DNA of 64,000 nt from JACMLD01 sp047602295. Lineage in GTDB: Bacteria; Bacteroidota; Bacteroidia; Chitinophagales; Chitinophagaceae. Numbering within the stretch: the stretch's first letter is position 1; each line of letters begins with the position of its first letter. Positions 54,519 through 61,993 of this stretch are shown here, in pieces. The notes under the pieces were generated by a model. The model saw nothing but the letters and a program-made list of their open reading frames with translations. It made no database searches and was not told where the DNA came from. Location: contig JASGHP010000001.1 in NCBI GenBank assembly GCA_047602295.1, forward strand, positions 4,340,001 through 4,404,000. Reading direction: 5' to 3'. The position numbers were made by a program, and so were the translations under genes.

Positions 54519-55007
54519 ATGAATACAGCGTATTTACTGACAGGCGGCAATGTAGGCAATCGGCAGCAAAACCTGGCAAATGCAGCCAGTCTTATTGAAG
54601 CGAAATGCGGAAAAATAGCGCAATATTCTGCCCTTTATGAAACAGCGGCCTGGGGCAAAACAGATCAACCAGCATTTCTTAACCAGGCTTTACAACTCCG
54701 CACCTCTTTTTCTGCAGACCTGCTGATGCAAGCTTTGCTGGAAATAGAGTTAGTGGCTGGCAGAAAACGTACCGAAAAATATGGCCCACGCACCATAGAC
54801 ATAGATATCCTGTTGTTTAATCACGATATAATACAAACACCACTGGTAACTGTTCCCCACCTGCAAATGGCCAACCGGCGTTTTGTACTGGAGCCGCTAA
54901 ACGAAATAGCCAGCGATTATATTCACCCGGTTCTAAAGCAAACCATAGCTCATTTATTGGCTATCTGCCCCGACAAATTGCCTGTGAAAAAGTTTTCCGG
55001 CAAATAA
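54519..55007 (+). CDS. folK: 2-amino-4-hydroxy-6-hydroxymethyldihydropteridine diphosphokinase
   Basis: A 162-aa HPPK from ATG 54519 (MNTAYLLTGGNVGNRQQNL); an upstream frame to 54441 overlaps the divergent sppA start and is rejected. It transfers pyrophosphate from ATP to the pterin in folate synthesis. The Asp pair that binds magnesium is in the signature RTIDIDILLF (about 94-103). The pterin-binding YETAAWGKTDQPAFLNQ (about 40-57) and PHLQMANRRFVLEPL (about 114-128) are also typical. The deoxynucleoside kinase follows after 50 bp, a common pair in Bacteroidota. Confidence 0.95.
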   Translation: MNTAYLLTGGNVGNRQQNLANAASLIEAKCGKIAQYSALYETAAWGKTDQPAFLNQALQLRTSFSADLLMQALLEIELVAGRKRTEKYGPRTIDIDILLFNHDIIQTPLVTVPHLQMANRRFVLEPLNEIASDYIHPVLKQTIAHLLAICPDKLPVKKFSGK

Positions 55008-55057
55008 ATAATTAAGGCCTTAGTATTGCAGGGCAACCAGCGCTTTTACAAATTTGT

Positions 55058-55690
55058 ATGAACCACCACTTCATTACCATTGAAGGAAACATAGGAGCAG
55101 GAAAAACAACACTGGCACATTTACTGTCGCGCCATTACAACGCACGGCTGGTGCTGGAAGAATTTACAGATAATCCCTTTCTTCCCAAGTTTTACAGCAA
55201 TCCAAAACAATTTGCATTTCCGCTGGAACTGTTTTTTATGGCAGAACGCTATAAGCAGTTGAAGGAGCTGATACATACCAAAGACCTTTTTCAAAGCCTT
55301 ACCATTTCCGATTATTTGTTCAGCAAATGCCTGCTGTTTGCCAAAGTAAACCTCCCCGAACAGGAGTTTCATCTTTACCAGCGATTGTTTGACATCATTC
55401 ACCAGCAACTGATACAGCCCGATGTACTCATCTACCTGCATACACCTGTAAATAAACTTCAGCAAAACATAAAAAAACGCAACCGCAGTTACGAACAAAC
55501 TATACCCGACGAATATCTTTTTAACATACAGGAGACCTATACCAATTACATCAAACAACACAATGTAAAAACCATTTTTGTTGATGCTTCAAATGCAGAT
55601 TTTCTTACTAACGACAAACACCTGAAAGTAATAACCGATGCACTGGAAATGGAATTGTCGGACGGACAGCACTATTTTACGCTTCCGTAG
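55058..55690 (+). CDS. Deoxynucleoside kinase (deoxyadenosine/deoxyguanosine kinase type)
   Basis: A 210-aa cytoplasmic kinase. The P-loop is IEGNIGAGKTTLA (8-20). LEEFTDNPFLPKFY follows the deoxyribose-binding region, with the conserved LELFFMAERYKQLKEL near 65-80. The lid is NIKKRNRSYEQTIPDEYL with arginines for phosphate binding. It phosphorylates purine deoxynucleosides in the salvage pathway; base preference cannot be read securely. It follows folK and may share a promoter. Downstream lies a 416-bp repeat-rich spacer. Confidence 0.88.
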   Translation: MNHHFITIEGNIGAGKTTLAHLLSRHYNARLVLEEFTDNPFLPKFYSNPKQFAFPLELFFMAERYKQLKELIHTKDLFQSLTISDYLFSKCLLFAKVNLPEQEFHLYQRLFDIIHQQLIQPDVLIYLHTPVNKLQQNIKKRNRSYEQTIPDEYLFNIQETYTNYIKQHNVKTIFVDASNADFLTNDKHLKVITDALEMELSDGQHYFTLP

Positions 55691-55812
55691 CCACGGAGAC
55701 ACCGGCGACACAGAGGTTTCACAGAGGGTGATTAACATCCAGGCAACATTTTTTAAAGATTATTTAGTTATAAAACGGTTTAATATTTTGAGCCGGGCAT
55801 TTGCTCTTTACT

Positions 55813-55830
55813 CTTCATCGTTGCGTCGCA
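55813..55830. repeat. 18-bp dispersed repeat, copy 2
   Basis: Identical to 30498-30515 and in the same orientation. Flanking sequence is not alike beyond a few bases. Its centre TGCGTCGCA is a small palindrome. Confidence 0.6.
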
Positions 55831-55941
55831 CTCTTGTACTGCAAATCTTTATTGAGCTTTGGTCCGCTCTTCAATCTCCCTAATAAAATTCAATCAATCT
55901 TATAAAACACACCTCTCATTTTATCTGTTTCATCTTAAAAA

Positions 55942-56020
55942 TCATAACAATCTGCGTTCTATTATCGTAGCAAACGCATTTCCACATTTCCCACATTCAT
56001 CACATTTCCACATTTTCTTA
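55942..56020 (+). repeat. 79-bp inverted repeat, left arm
   Basis: Matches 57352-57430 on the other strand at 76 of 79 positions (differences at 55948, 55968 and 55982). The inner 40 bp are built from TTTCCACA-like words with a period of 8-9 bp. Together the arms enclose the whole MFS gene. Confidence 0.92.
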
Positions 56021-56106
56021 GATTAGCATTTGATTTAAAAATCAGCGTTGACATTTTTTACCGCCAGTTCTGCCTACCTTTAAAAAATATAACGGCAAAC
56101 AGATAA

Positions 56107-57354
56107 ATGGCAATTCTTACGCAATCGAGTGATCCCTTTGCTTCAGTAAAACAACCAGAGTTTAGAACTTTACTTGCCGGCAGGTTTCTTTTTATTATGG
56201 GCCTGCGCATGATGAGCACCCTTGTTGGCTGGTGGATGTATAATCTAACCAATGCACCACTGGCTATTGGGTTAATTGGCTTATCAGAGTTTTTACCGGC
56301 ATTTTCAATGGCATTATATGCAGGGCATACAATAGACCTTAGTGAAAAAAGAAAATTGATTTTGCGTGGTGTAGCATTGTACCTGCTGGCCGTGTGTATT
56401 TTACTTACATTGTCCACAACATTTACGGCGCATCATTTAAACAATCATTGGATTGCCGTTTGCATCTATGCAACCATTTTTGGCACCGGCATCATCCGTT
56501 CTTTTGTAGGGCCAACTTTTAATGTTATTCTTTCTTCTGTTGTACCCAGGGAAAACCTGCAAAACGCTACCACCTGGAACCAGGGCACCTGGCTTACCGC
56601 TTCTGTATGCGGTCATGCTACAGGCGGTTTTTTAATTGCAGGCGTGGGCAATACCTCTACCTTTATTGTTATTGCATGTTTTATGGCAGCTGCTTTAATA
56701 GCGCTTTGGCAATTGAAACCAAAACCACCATTGAATGAAAGAGGTGAGAAAAAAACCTGGGACAGCGTAAAAGACGGCATTCGCTTTGTGCTAAATACCA
56801 AGGAAGTGTTGGGTGCGCTGTCGCTGGATTTGTTTGCTGTCCTTTTCGGTGGTGCGGTGGCGTTAGTACCCGTGTTTGCCAGGGATATTTTAAAAATCGG
56901 CGCAAGAGGTTTTGGCTTTTTAAATGCCGCATCTGATATCGGTTCCATTTGCATTGTCATTATACTTACGCTTTTCCCTATGCGCAAACAACAAGGCGTT
57001 AAATTGTTGATTGCCGTAGCAGGCTTTGGCATTTGCATTATTACGTTTGCATTATCAAAAGTATTCTGGCTTTCATTTCTTGCACTCATGTGCGGCGGCA
57101 TGCTAGACGGGGTGAGCGTTGTGGTAAGGGGAACTATCATGCAATTAAAAACGCCAGACAACATGCGTGGTCGCGTAATGAGTGTAAATTCCATGTTTAT
57201 TAATTCAAGCAACGAACTGGGGCAATTTGAAAGTGGCGTGACTGCTAAAATGATGGGCGTAGTGCCTTCTGTAATCTTTGGCGGATGTATGACGTTGTTG
57301 GTAGTAATTGTTACAGCCATAAAAGCACCGGTGTTGCGCAAACTGGAATATTAA
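56107..57354 (+). CDS. MFS transporter, EntS-like exporter type
   Basis: A 415-aa inner-membrane protein with about 12 hydrophobic segments, of the MFS_3 type that includes the enterobactin exporter EntS. Visible marks are FRTLLAGRFLFIMGLRMMSTLVGWW at the first helix, the loop-2/3 stretch GHTIDLSEKRKLI and VVRGTIMQLKTPDNMRGRVMSVNSMFI near the end, which is typical of this group. The substrate is unknown and no siderophore genes are near. The gene lies wholly between two near-identical 79-bp inverted arms, and the right arm begins exactly at its stop codon. Confidence 0.87.
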   Translation: MAILTQSSDPFASVKQPEFRTLLAGRFLFIMGLRMMSTLVGWWMYNLTNAPLAIGLIGLSEFLPAFSMALYAGHTIDLSEKRKLILRGVALYLLAVCILLTLSTTFTAHHLNNHWIAVCIYATIFGTGIIRSFVGPTFNVILSSVVPRENLQNATTWNQGTWLTASVCGHATGGFLIAGVGNTSTFIVIACFMAAALIALWQLKPKPPLNERGEKKTWDSVKDGIRFVLNTKEVLGALSLDLFAVLFGGAVALVPVFARDILKIGARGFGFLNAASDIGSICIVIILTLFPMRKQQGVKLLIAVAGFGICIITFALSKVFWLSFLALMCGGMLDGVSVVVRGTIMQLKTPDNMRGRVMSVNSMFINSSNELGQFESGVTAKMMGVVPSVIFGGCMTLLVVIVTAIKAPVLRKLEY

Positions 57355-57430
57355 GAAAATGTGGAAATGTGATGAATGTGGGAAATGTGAAAATGCGTTT
57401 GCTTCGATAATAGAACGCAGATTATTATGA
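57352..57430 (-). repeat. 79-bp inverted repeat, right arm
   Basis: Reverse complement of 55942-56020 with three mismatches. It starts at the TAA stop of the MFS gene. Recombination between the arms would invert 1.3 kb carrying that gene. Confidence 0.92.
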
Positions 57431-57541
57431 TTGAGCAGATTAATCATGATTATTTTACTCTCCTTACCCTTCGTGAAAACCTCTATTACCTCTGTGGTAA
57501 AAAACAAACATCATCATAATAATAACTCAAACACCATTACC

Positions 57542-58444
57542 ATGCAACGCAGGAAATTTCTTCGCAACGCTACTCTTGCAACAGGAGGTTTATTACTTGC
57601 ACAAAAAGAATTGCTGGCAAGCATCTGGCAGCAACCCGGTTTTAAAATAACCATGCTGGCAGATGATACCGGCATTTTTACTGAAAAAGGAGGCACCATT
57701 TTATTTGTGCTGGGCAAAGAAGGCATCATCACTGTTGATTCGCAATTCCCGGAACAATCCCAGCACCTGATTGATGAATTGAAAAAGAAGAGTGATAAAC
57801 CATTCAAGCTGCTCATCAATACACACCACCACGCAGACCATAGCTCCGGCAATATTTCTTTTAAAGGACTTGTTGAGAATGTACTGGCTCATGAAAACTC
57901 ATTGAAGAATCAAAAAGCTGTAGCAATTGCCAATAAAAATGAAGACAAGCAATTATACCCCAACAATACTTATGGCAGCGTTTGGAACACAAAAGAAGGT
58001 GGTGTAAAATATACGCTCCATTACTTTGGTGCCGGTCATACCAATGGTGACAGTTTTGTACAATTTGAGAAACACGATATTGTACATACAGGCGATTTGG
58101 TTTTTAATCGTCGTCATCCATTTGTGGATCGTACTGCTGGTGCCAACATTAAAAGCTGGATAGAAGTATTGGACAAAGGCCTGGCTAAGTTTGATAAGAA
58201 AACAACCTATGTTTTTGGCCATGCAGCAGATGGCTATAATGTTACCGGTACAAGAGATGACGTAAAAGCATTTCAAACTTATCTCAGCAATCTTTTAGAC
58301 TATACCGACAAACAAATAAAAGCAGGCAAAACAAAAGAAGATATTTTAAAAACAACGGAAATACCTGGTTCACCAGAATGGAAAGGCGATGGTATACAAA
58401 GGCCATTGACGGCTGCTTATGAAGAATTAACTAGTGCATCGTAG
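57542..58444 (+). CDS. Tat-exported metallo-beta-lactamase-fold hydrolase
   Basis: 300 aa from ATG 57542, where MQRRKFLRNATLATGGLLLA is a twin-arginine signal; 37 upstream codons are rejected. The MBL motif is complete: His95, His97, Asp99, His100 in INTHHHADHSSGN; His166 in GAGHTNGD; Asp185 in HTGDLVF; and a final His in VFGHAADGY. This set binds two zinc ions. Close relatives include SoxH/quinoprotein-relay-like and B-type hydrolases, so beta-lactamase activity cannot be assumed. It lies 111 bp after the right inverted-repeat arm. Confidence 0.85.
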   Translation: MQRRKFLRNATLATGGLLLAQKELLASIWQQPGFKITMLADDTGIFTEKGGTILFVLGKEGIITVDSQFPEQSQHLIDELKKKSDKPFKLLINTHHHADHSSGNISFKGLVENVLAHENSLKNQKAVAIANKNEDKQLYPNNTYGSVWNTKEGGVKYTLHYFGAGHTNGDSFVQFEKHDIVHTGDLVFNRRHPFVDRTAGANIKSWIEVLDKGLAKFDKKTTYVFGHAADGYNVTGTRDDVKAFQTYLSNLLDYTDKQIKAGKTKEDILKTTEIPGSPEWKGDGIQRPLTAAYEELTSAS

Positions 58445-58472
58445 CGGCTAGCTATAAGTTGCAAGCTACAAG
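58445..58472 (+). repeat. Heptad array m after the MBL-fold gene
   Basis: Four 7-bp units (CGGCTAG, CTATAAG, TTGCAAG, CTACAAG) start at the base after the stop codon. In the G-first phase they read GCTNNAA. No inverted partner was found before the next gene. Confidence 0.7.
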
Positions 58473-58519
58473 CTTTGGCGATCGAACAGGGACGTTAAAC
58501 GGAGTATCTTAAATAAATC

Positions 58520-58990
58520 TTATTTGGTCAACACCAGCAGTTTTTCCATTACATAATAAGTGATGGGACAAAAGCTGGTGTTTTTTAATGTTATAGCAGG
58601 ACGATCAATTAACACGTCTTCGTCTGTATAGGGAAAGCGATGACAATCTGATGGGCGATCTTCATAAATGCTGCAATAGTTATCTGCACCTAAAAACGGG
58701 CAGGGAGAAGATTTTGTAACATAATCTCCATCTGTATCCAGTCGCAGGTAGGTTTCAATAAACACACTTTCTTTCAGGCGTAAAAGCTTGGCTATTCTTT
58801 TTATATCTGGCGTTTTAAAACGGGGAGAATAATTTTTGCAGCAGGCGCCGCATTGCAGACAATCAATCTTTTCAAACGCTTCTTCATTTAAATCGGGCAA
58901 CAGCTTCAATATTTTTTTTCTGTCTGGCCGCTGCAGCAATTGTTTGTACTGCTTTTGATGATCCAGAGATTTTTTTTGCCAGTTATCCAT
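58520..58990 (-). CDS. YkgJ-family cysteine-cluster protein
   Basis: A 156-aa cytoplasmic protein with the UPF0153/YkgJ cysteine pattern: IDCLQCGACCKNYSPRF (Cys44, 47, 50, 51), then PCPFLGADNYCSIYEDRPSDCHRFP (Cys97, 106, 116). These residues probably bind zinc or an iron-sulfur cluster. The biochemical role of the family is not settled. It lies downstream of dnaG in the same direction, with an inverted heptad-array pair in the 123-bp gap that touches both its start codon and the dnaG stop. Confidence 0.85.
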   Translation of the reverse strand: MDNWQKKSLDHQKQYKQLLQRPDRKKILKLLPDLNEEAFEKIDCLQCGACCKNYSPRFKTPDIKRIAKLLRLKESVFIETYLRLDTDGDYVTKSSPCPFLGADNYCSIYEDRPSDCHRFPYTDEDVLIDRPAITLKNTSFCPITYYVMEKLLVLTK

Positions 58991-59030
58991 TTAAGTTATA
59001 AGTGTTAAGTTATAAGTTGTAAGTGATAAG
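58989..59030 (+). repeat. Heptad array n (left arm of pair n/o)
   Basis: Six units of 7 bp ending AAG (for example TGTTAAG, TTATAAG twice, TGATAAG). The family is GTNNTAA, the same as arrays a and b. It begins inside the start codon of the YkgJ-type gene, so it covers that gene's ribosome-binding region. Confidence 0.85.
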
Positions 59031-59078
59031 TTGCTTTCGTGCTGCTTGGTGTTAAAACAGGTGCAAGAATTTTGTGGC

Positions 59079-59120
59079 GGTGTACTTAAAACTTACCACT
59101 TAAACCCTACAACTTATCTC
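59079..59120 (-). repeat. Heptad array o (right arm of pair n/o)
   Basis: Six 7-bp units (for example TTAAAAC, TTACCAC, CTACAAC). On the minus strand they read GTTTTAA, GTGGTAA, so this is array n inverted, 48 bp away. It overlaps the last two codons of dnaG, including the stop. Confidence 0.82.
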
Positions 59121-61057
59121 ACGATGACAGTTCCTGTTTGCAGCAGCAATTCTTTTTCCATTTGCTTCAGGTGCTGGTGTGTTTGTATCAGCATTATCTG
59201 CTCGTCTGAGGTATGCGGGTTTTGCATGTCTTGCTGGTTCTGCTCAATCATGCGCTTTATTTTTCGCAGTTTTAAATAATTAAGCGTAGAAACAACTTCC
59301 TCTTTATACACATCTTCTCTTGTAGGTACGGGCATTTCAAATTCTGACTTCCATTTTTCACTTAACTCATATTGAACATCCATAATAGAAACCACCAGTG
59401 TGCTTAATTGCTGGTCTTCGTGATACAAAAAGTTCTTGGCAGTTGGCTCCAGCTTTTCATCGTACCATGTTTTATAGGTATGTATGATGCGAAGCAATTG
59501 TTTATTGTCAAAAAGATCTTCATCAATCATTCCATCCAATAAAAAATCAGCCACTTTTTTTTCAGTGTCCCATTCCCGCAGACCAAACTCTATTAATGCT
59601 CTTACTACCGCCCGCTCGTTCATTTCATCTTTAAACAGCAGGTTGAAAGTATCATCCTCCGGCATGCCGGTATTCAATGGAGGTTGCCCATCATCGCTTA
59701 AAAAACTTTCCGGTGATTGCTGTTGCTTGCTCTCCGCTTTGGTAACTTTCTCGCGGATGAACTTATTCACCAAATTATTTAACCCTGTTTCATCTATACG
59801 AAGTAATTGCGAACACTGGCGTATATAGTCCTGCTGCTTGGTAAAATCTTCAGCCTTATTAATTTTTGAAATCGTTTCTGCAATCTGGTTTACAACCGCC
59901 GCTTTTTTATTGCTGTCTGCACCAGCATCCTGCAAGGCAATCTCCAATTGAAAAATAACAACATCCTTTTTATTCTTCTCAACAAACTCTTTAAAAGCAA
60001 CCGGGCCAACTTTGTTTACATAACTATCCGGGTCTTCTTTATCAGGAATTAACACCAATCTTACATTCAGGCCTTCTTCCAAAGCCAAATCCAATCCGCG
60101 CAGCGCTGCTTTTATACCGGCGGAGTCTCCATCATAAATAATAGTAAGGTTGTTGGTATATTTTTTTACCAGCCGTAATTGATCTGGCGTAAGAGATGTA
60201 CCGCCGCTGGCCACCACATTTTCCACACCAGCCTGGTGCAATGAAACCACATCTGTATAACCTTCCACCAGCAGGCACTCATTGGCTTTATCAATGGCCT
60301 GTCGTGCAAAGTAGGTTCCGTAAAGTAATTTGCTTTTTACATACAGTTCGTTCTCAGGTGTATTAATATACTTCGGCGCCCTGTCGTTGTTCTTGATTAA
60401 CCTTGCACCAAACCCAATTATTTTTCCGCTATTGTTATGAACGGGGAAAACAATCCTGCCGCGATAATTATCCTGCAGTTCTTCACTGCGCATAACAACC
60501 AGTCCGCTTTTTACAAGGTACTCCGCATTGAATTGATTGGCCAGTGCTGTTTTTGTAAAAGCAGTTCTGTTTTCCGGTGAATAACCGATCTGGAATTTTT
60601 TAATGGTCTCTTCCCTGAAGCCGCGGTGCTTCAGATAGCTCATGGCAATGTCTGCCCCTTCATCTGTGGTAAATAATTGCTCATCAAAAAATTTTTGCGC
60701 AAATGCATTGATGATGTGCAGGCTTTCCGCTACCTGTTGTTTCAGCTTTACTTCCGGACTGGTTTCTGTTTCCTCAATTTCTACATTGTACTTATTGGCC
60801 AGCCAGCGCAGCGCTTCTACATAAGTATATTTTTCCGCCTCCATTAAAAAGCTAATGGAGTTGCCACTGCGGCCGCAACCAAAACATTTGTAAATTTCTT
60901 TGGCCGGGCTTACGGTAAACGAAGGAGATTTCTCGTTGTGAAAAGGACAAAGCCCTAAATAATTAGTGCCCCTTTTCTTAAGTTTGATAAAGCCCCCAAC
61001 AATGTCTACAATGTCTATGCGGCTAAGAATCTGCTGTATGGTTTGCTGGCTAATCAA
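59114..61057 (-). CDS. dnaG: DNA primase DnaG
   Basis: A 647-aa primase that makes RNA primers for replication. The N-terminal zinc ribbon has Cys37, His40, Cys58 and Cys61 in CPFHNEKSPSFT and KCFGCGRSG. The catalytic core follows (RGRIVFPVHNNSGKIIGFGARLI, about 195-217). The TOPRIM part has CLLVEGYTDVVSLHQAGVENVVASGGTSLT with the metal-binding Glu, and IIYDGDSAGIKAA with the Asp-x-Asp. The C-terminal region (about 440-647) is the helicase-binding domain, with a Lys/Ser/Gln-rich linker near 445. Length is normal. Its last codons lie in heptad array o. Confidence 0.97.
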   Translation of the reverse strand: MISQQTIQQILSRIDIVDIVGGFIKLKKRGTNYLGLCPFHNEKSPSFTVSPAKEIYKCFGCGRSGNSISFLMEAEKYTYVEALRWLANKYNVEIEETETSPEVKLKQQVAESLHIINAFAQKFFDEQLFTTDEGADIAMSYLKHRGFREETIKKFQIGYSPENRTAFTKTALANQFNAEYLVKSGLVVMRSEELQDNYRGRIVFPVHNNSGKIIGFGARLIKNNDRAPKYINTPENELYVKSKLLYGTYFARQAIDKANECLLVEGYTDVVSLHQAGVENVVASGGTSLTPDQLRLVKKYTNNLTIIYDGDSAGIKAALRGLDLALEEGLNVRLVLIPDKEDPDSYVNKVGPVAFKEFVEKNKKDVVIFQLEIALQDAGADSNKKAAVVNQIAETISKINKAEDFTKQQDYIRQCSQLLRIDETGLNNLVNKFIREKVTKAESKQQQSPESFLSDDGQPPLNTGMPEDDTFNLLFKDEMNERAVVRALIEFGLREWDTEKKVADFLLDGMIDEDLFDNKQLLRIIHTYKTWYDEKLEPTAKNFLYHEDQQLSTLVVSIMDVQYELSEKWKSEFEMPVPTREDVYKEEVVSTLNYLKLRKIKRMIEQNQQDMQNPHTSDEQIMLIQTHQHLKQMEKELLLQTGTVIVR

Positions 61058-61290
61058 AATGTATATAAGAATGAAAGGGCAAATTAATTAATCTCTTTTA
61101 TTGTTGCCGACTTACACAGCAATTGTTTCAGTAAAGAACAAAGCGGAGCAGCCTAAAGTTGCCCAAAGCACCAAAAGATAAATGGAGCGTTCCCGACCAT
61201 ACGGTACGGGACACAGCGCAACAAAAGATTCCCAATGATAAAATGCTGGTAACAAAATAAAACCAAGCTGTATAAGATTAGCTATTAGAT

Positions 61291-61327
61291 AAAATGAGCC
61301 GGCTGCAACAGGCAACCAGCTCATTTT
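61291..61327 (-). terminator. Long-stem terminator after the small acidic protein gene
   Basis: On the minus strand AAAATGAGC, then a 7-bp inner stem with G-U pairs, a CTGTT loop, and the complementary GCTCATTTT form about 16 bp of stem ending in TTTT. It sits 24 bp after the stop of the small gene at 61351. Confidence 0.65.
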
Positions 61328-61350
61328 AAAAAAGTCTATGCAATTTTCAG

Positions 61351-61617
61351 TTATTCTTCGTCTTCCTCATAATATGCATCCTGGCTATTATTGAATATTG
61401 CCTCCCACTCTTTTACCTTTTCATCGCTCAACAGTTCAATAATATCATGTATGCCGTCTGTTTTTTTCTTCCACTCCTGCACTTCTATCTCTTCATATTT
61501 TGAGACAAACACGCATTGATCGGATTCAAAATTTATTTTAATAAGGTTAATGCCCGAATCTTCTTTTTCTTGCACCAGATAATAACAACCAACTTCCATC
61601 AATGAATAAGAATACAT
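61351..61617 (-). CDS. Small acidic hypothetical protein
   Basis: About 88 aa from ATG 61617 (an ATG at 61599 is also possible; a TTG at 61626 less so). The body looks like a real protein: CYYLVQEKEDSGINLIKINFESDQCVFVSKYEE, then EVQEWKKKTDGIHDIIELLSDEKVKEWEAIF and an acidic tail (YYEEDEE). I do not recognise a family. A strong hairpin terminator lies just downstream, supporting transcription of this gene. Confidence 0.6.
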   Translation of the reverse strand: MYSYSLMEVGCYYLVQEKEDSGINLIKINFESDQCVFVSKYEEIEVQEWKKKTDGIHDIIELLSDEKVKEWEAIFNNSQDAYYEEDEE

Positions 61618-61626
61618 ACAACACAA

Positions 61627-61993
61627 TTTTTGACTTTTACTAAATACTTAATGGGGTAGTAAGTGAAGAATTATGTGTAATTGCAGGTGGTTAACCCGTC
61701 CTGCGGTTTAAAATTACATTTTTGAAGGATAATTCAAACAGGCGGTTTTATTAAATTTCAGGTATTTTATTAAGACCCTTGTAAAGAATTGTATTTCAAA
61801 TACTTATAACCAAATATTTCACCCGATAAGTTATCAACGTCCATTGAAGCACATTTGTAAAAGAAACGACCAAGCCTTGGTTTTCCACAAAAAAAAAGAC
61901 CTAAACCTATGATTCTAAATATATTATAAAAAAGCGTTTATGTGCTTGCCTTCGGGCTTCAACAAGAATGGCTAATTCTAAAATGATCATATA
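61627..61993. other. AT-rich intergenic region, nothing convincing seen
   Basis: 367 bp between two leftward genes. It must hold the promoter of the small acidic gene at its left end. A small GCC-TTC-GGG hairpin lies near 61948. No repeat array, coding sequence or recognisable regulatory motif was found. Confidence 0.4.

Larger units (their letters stand above)
55691..56106. other. Repeat-rich intergenic region before the MFS gene
   Basis: 416 bp with no credible gene. It contains a degenerate CACGGAGA/CACAGAGG word run at 55693-55729, an 18-bp element shared with 30498 (55813-55830), and the left arm of a 79-bp inverted repeat (55942-56020). A related word run in the opposite orientation (TTCGTGAAAACC, ACCTCTGTGGT) lies at 57469-57500, outside the right arm. 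The MFS promoter should be in 56021-56106 or within the arm. Confidence 0.6.

Noticed and set aside
56613..57341. Long open frame (242 codons) on the - strand inside the MFS gene
   Set aside because: It lies opposite a well-supported transporter gene and its product has no coherent protein pattern.
57352..57430. Inverted repeat as the end of an insertion sequence
   Set aside because: No transposase is between the arms; the only gene there is an MFS transporter, and no target-site duplication was seen.
27912..59120. Heptad arrays as tiny CRISPR arrays
   Set aside because: There are no long repeats with unique spacers and no cas genes; the period is 7 bp and the arrays are at most about 67 bp.
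61112..61324. Possible 70-aa membrane protein on the - strand
   Set aside because: Its start lies within a long-stem terminator and the sequence has no homology I recognise; hydrophobicity alone is not enough.
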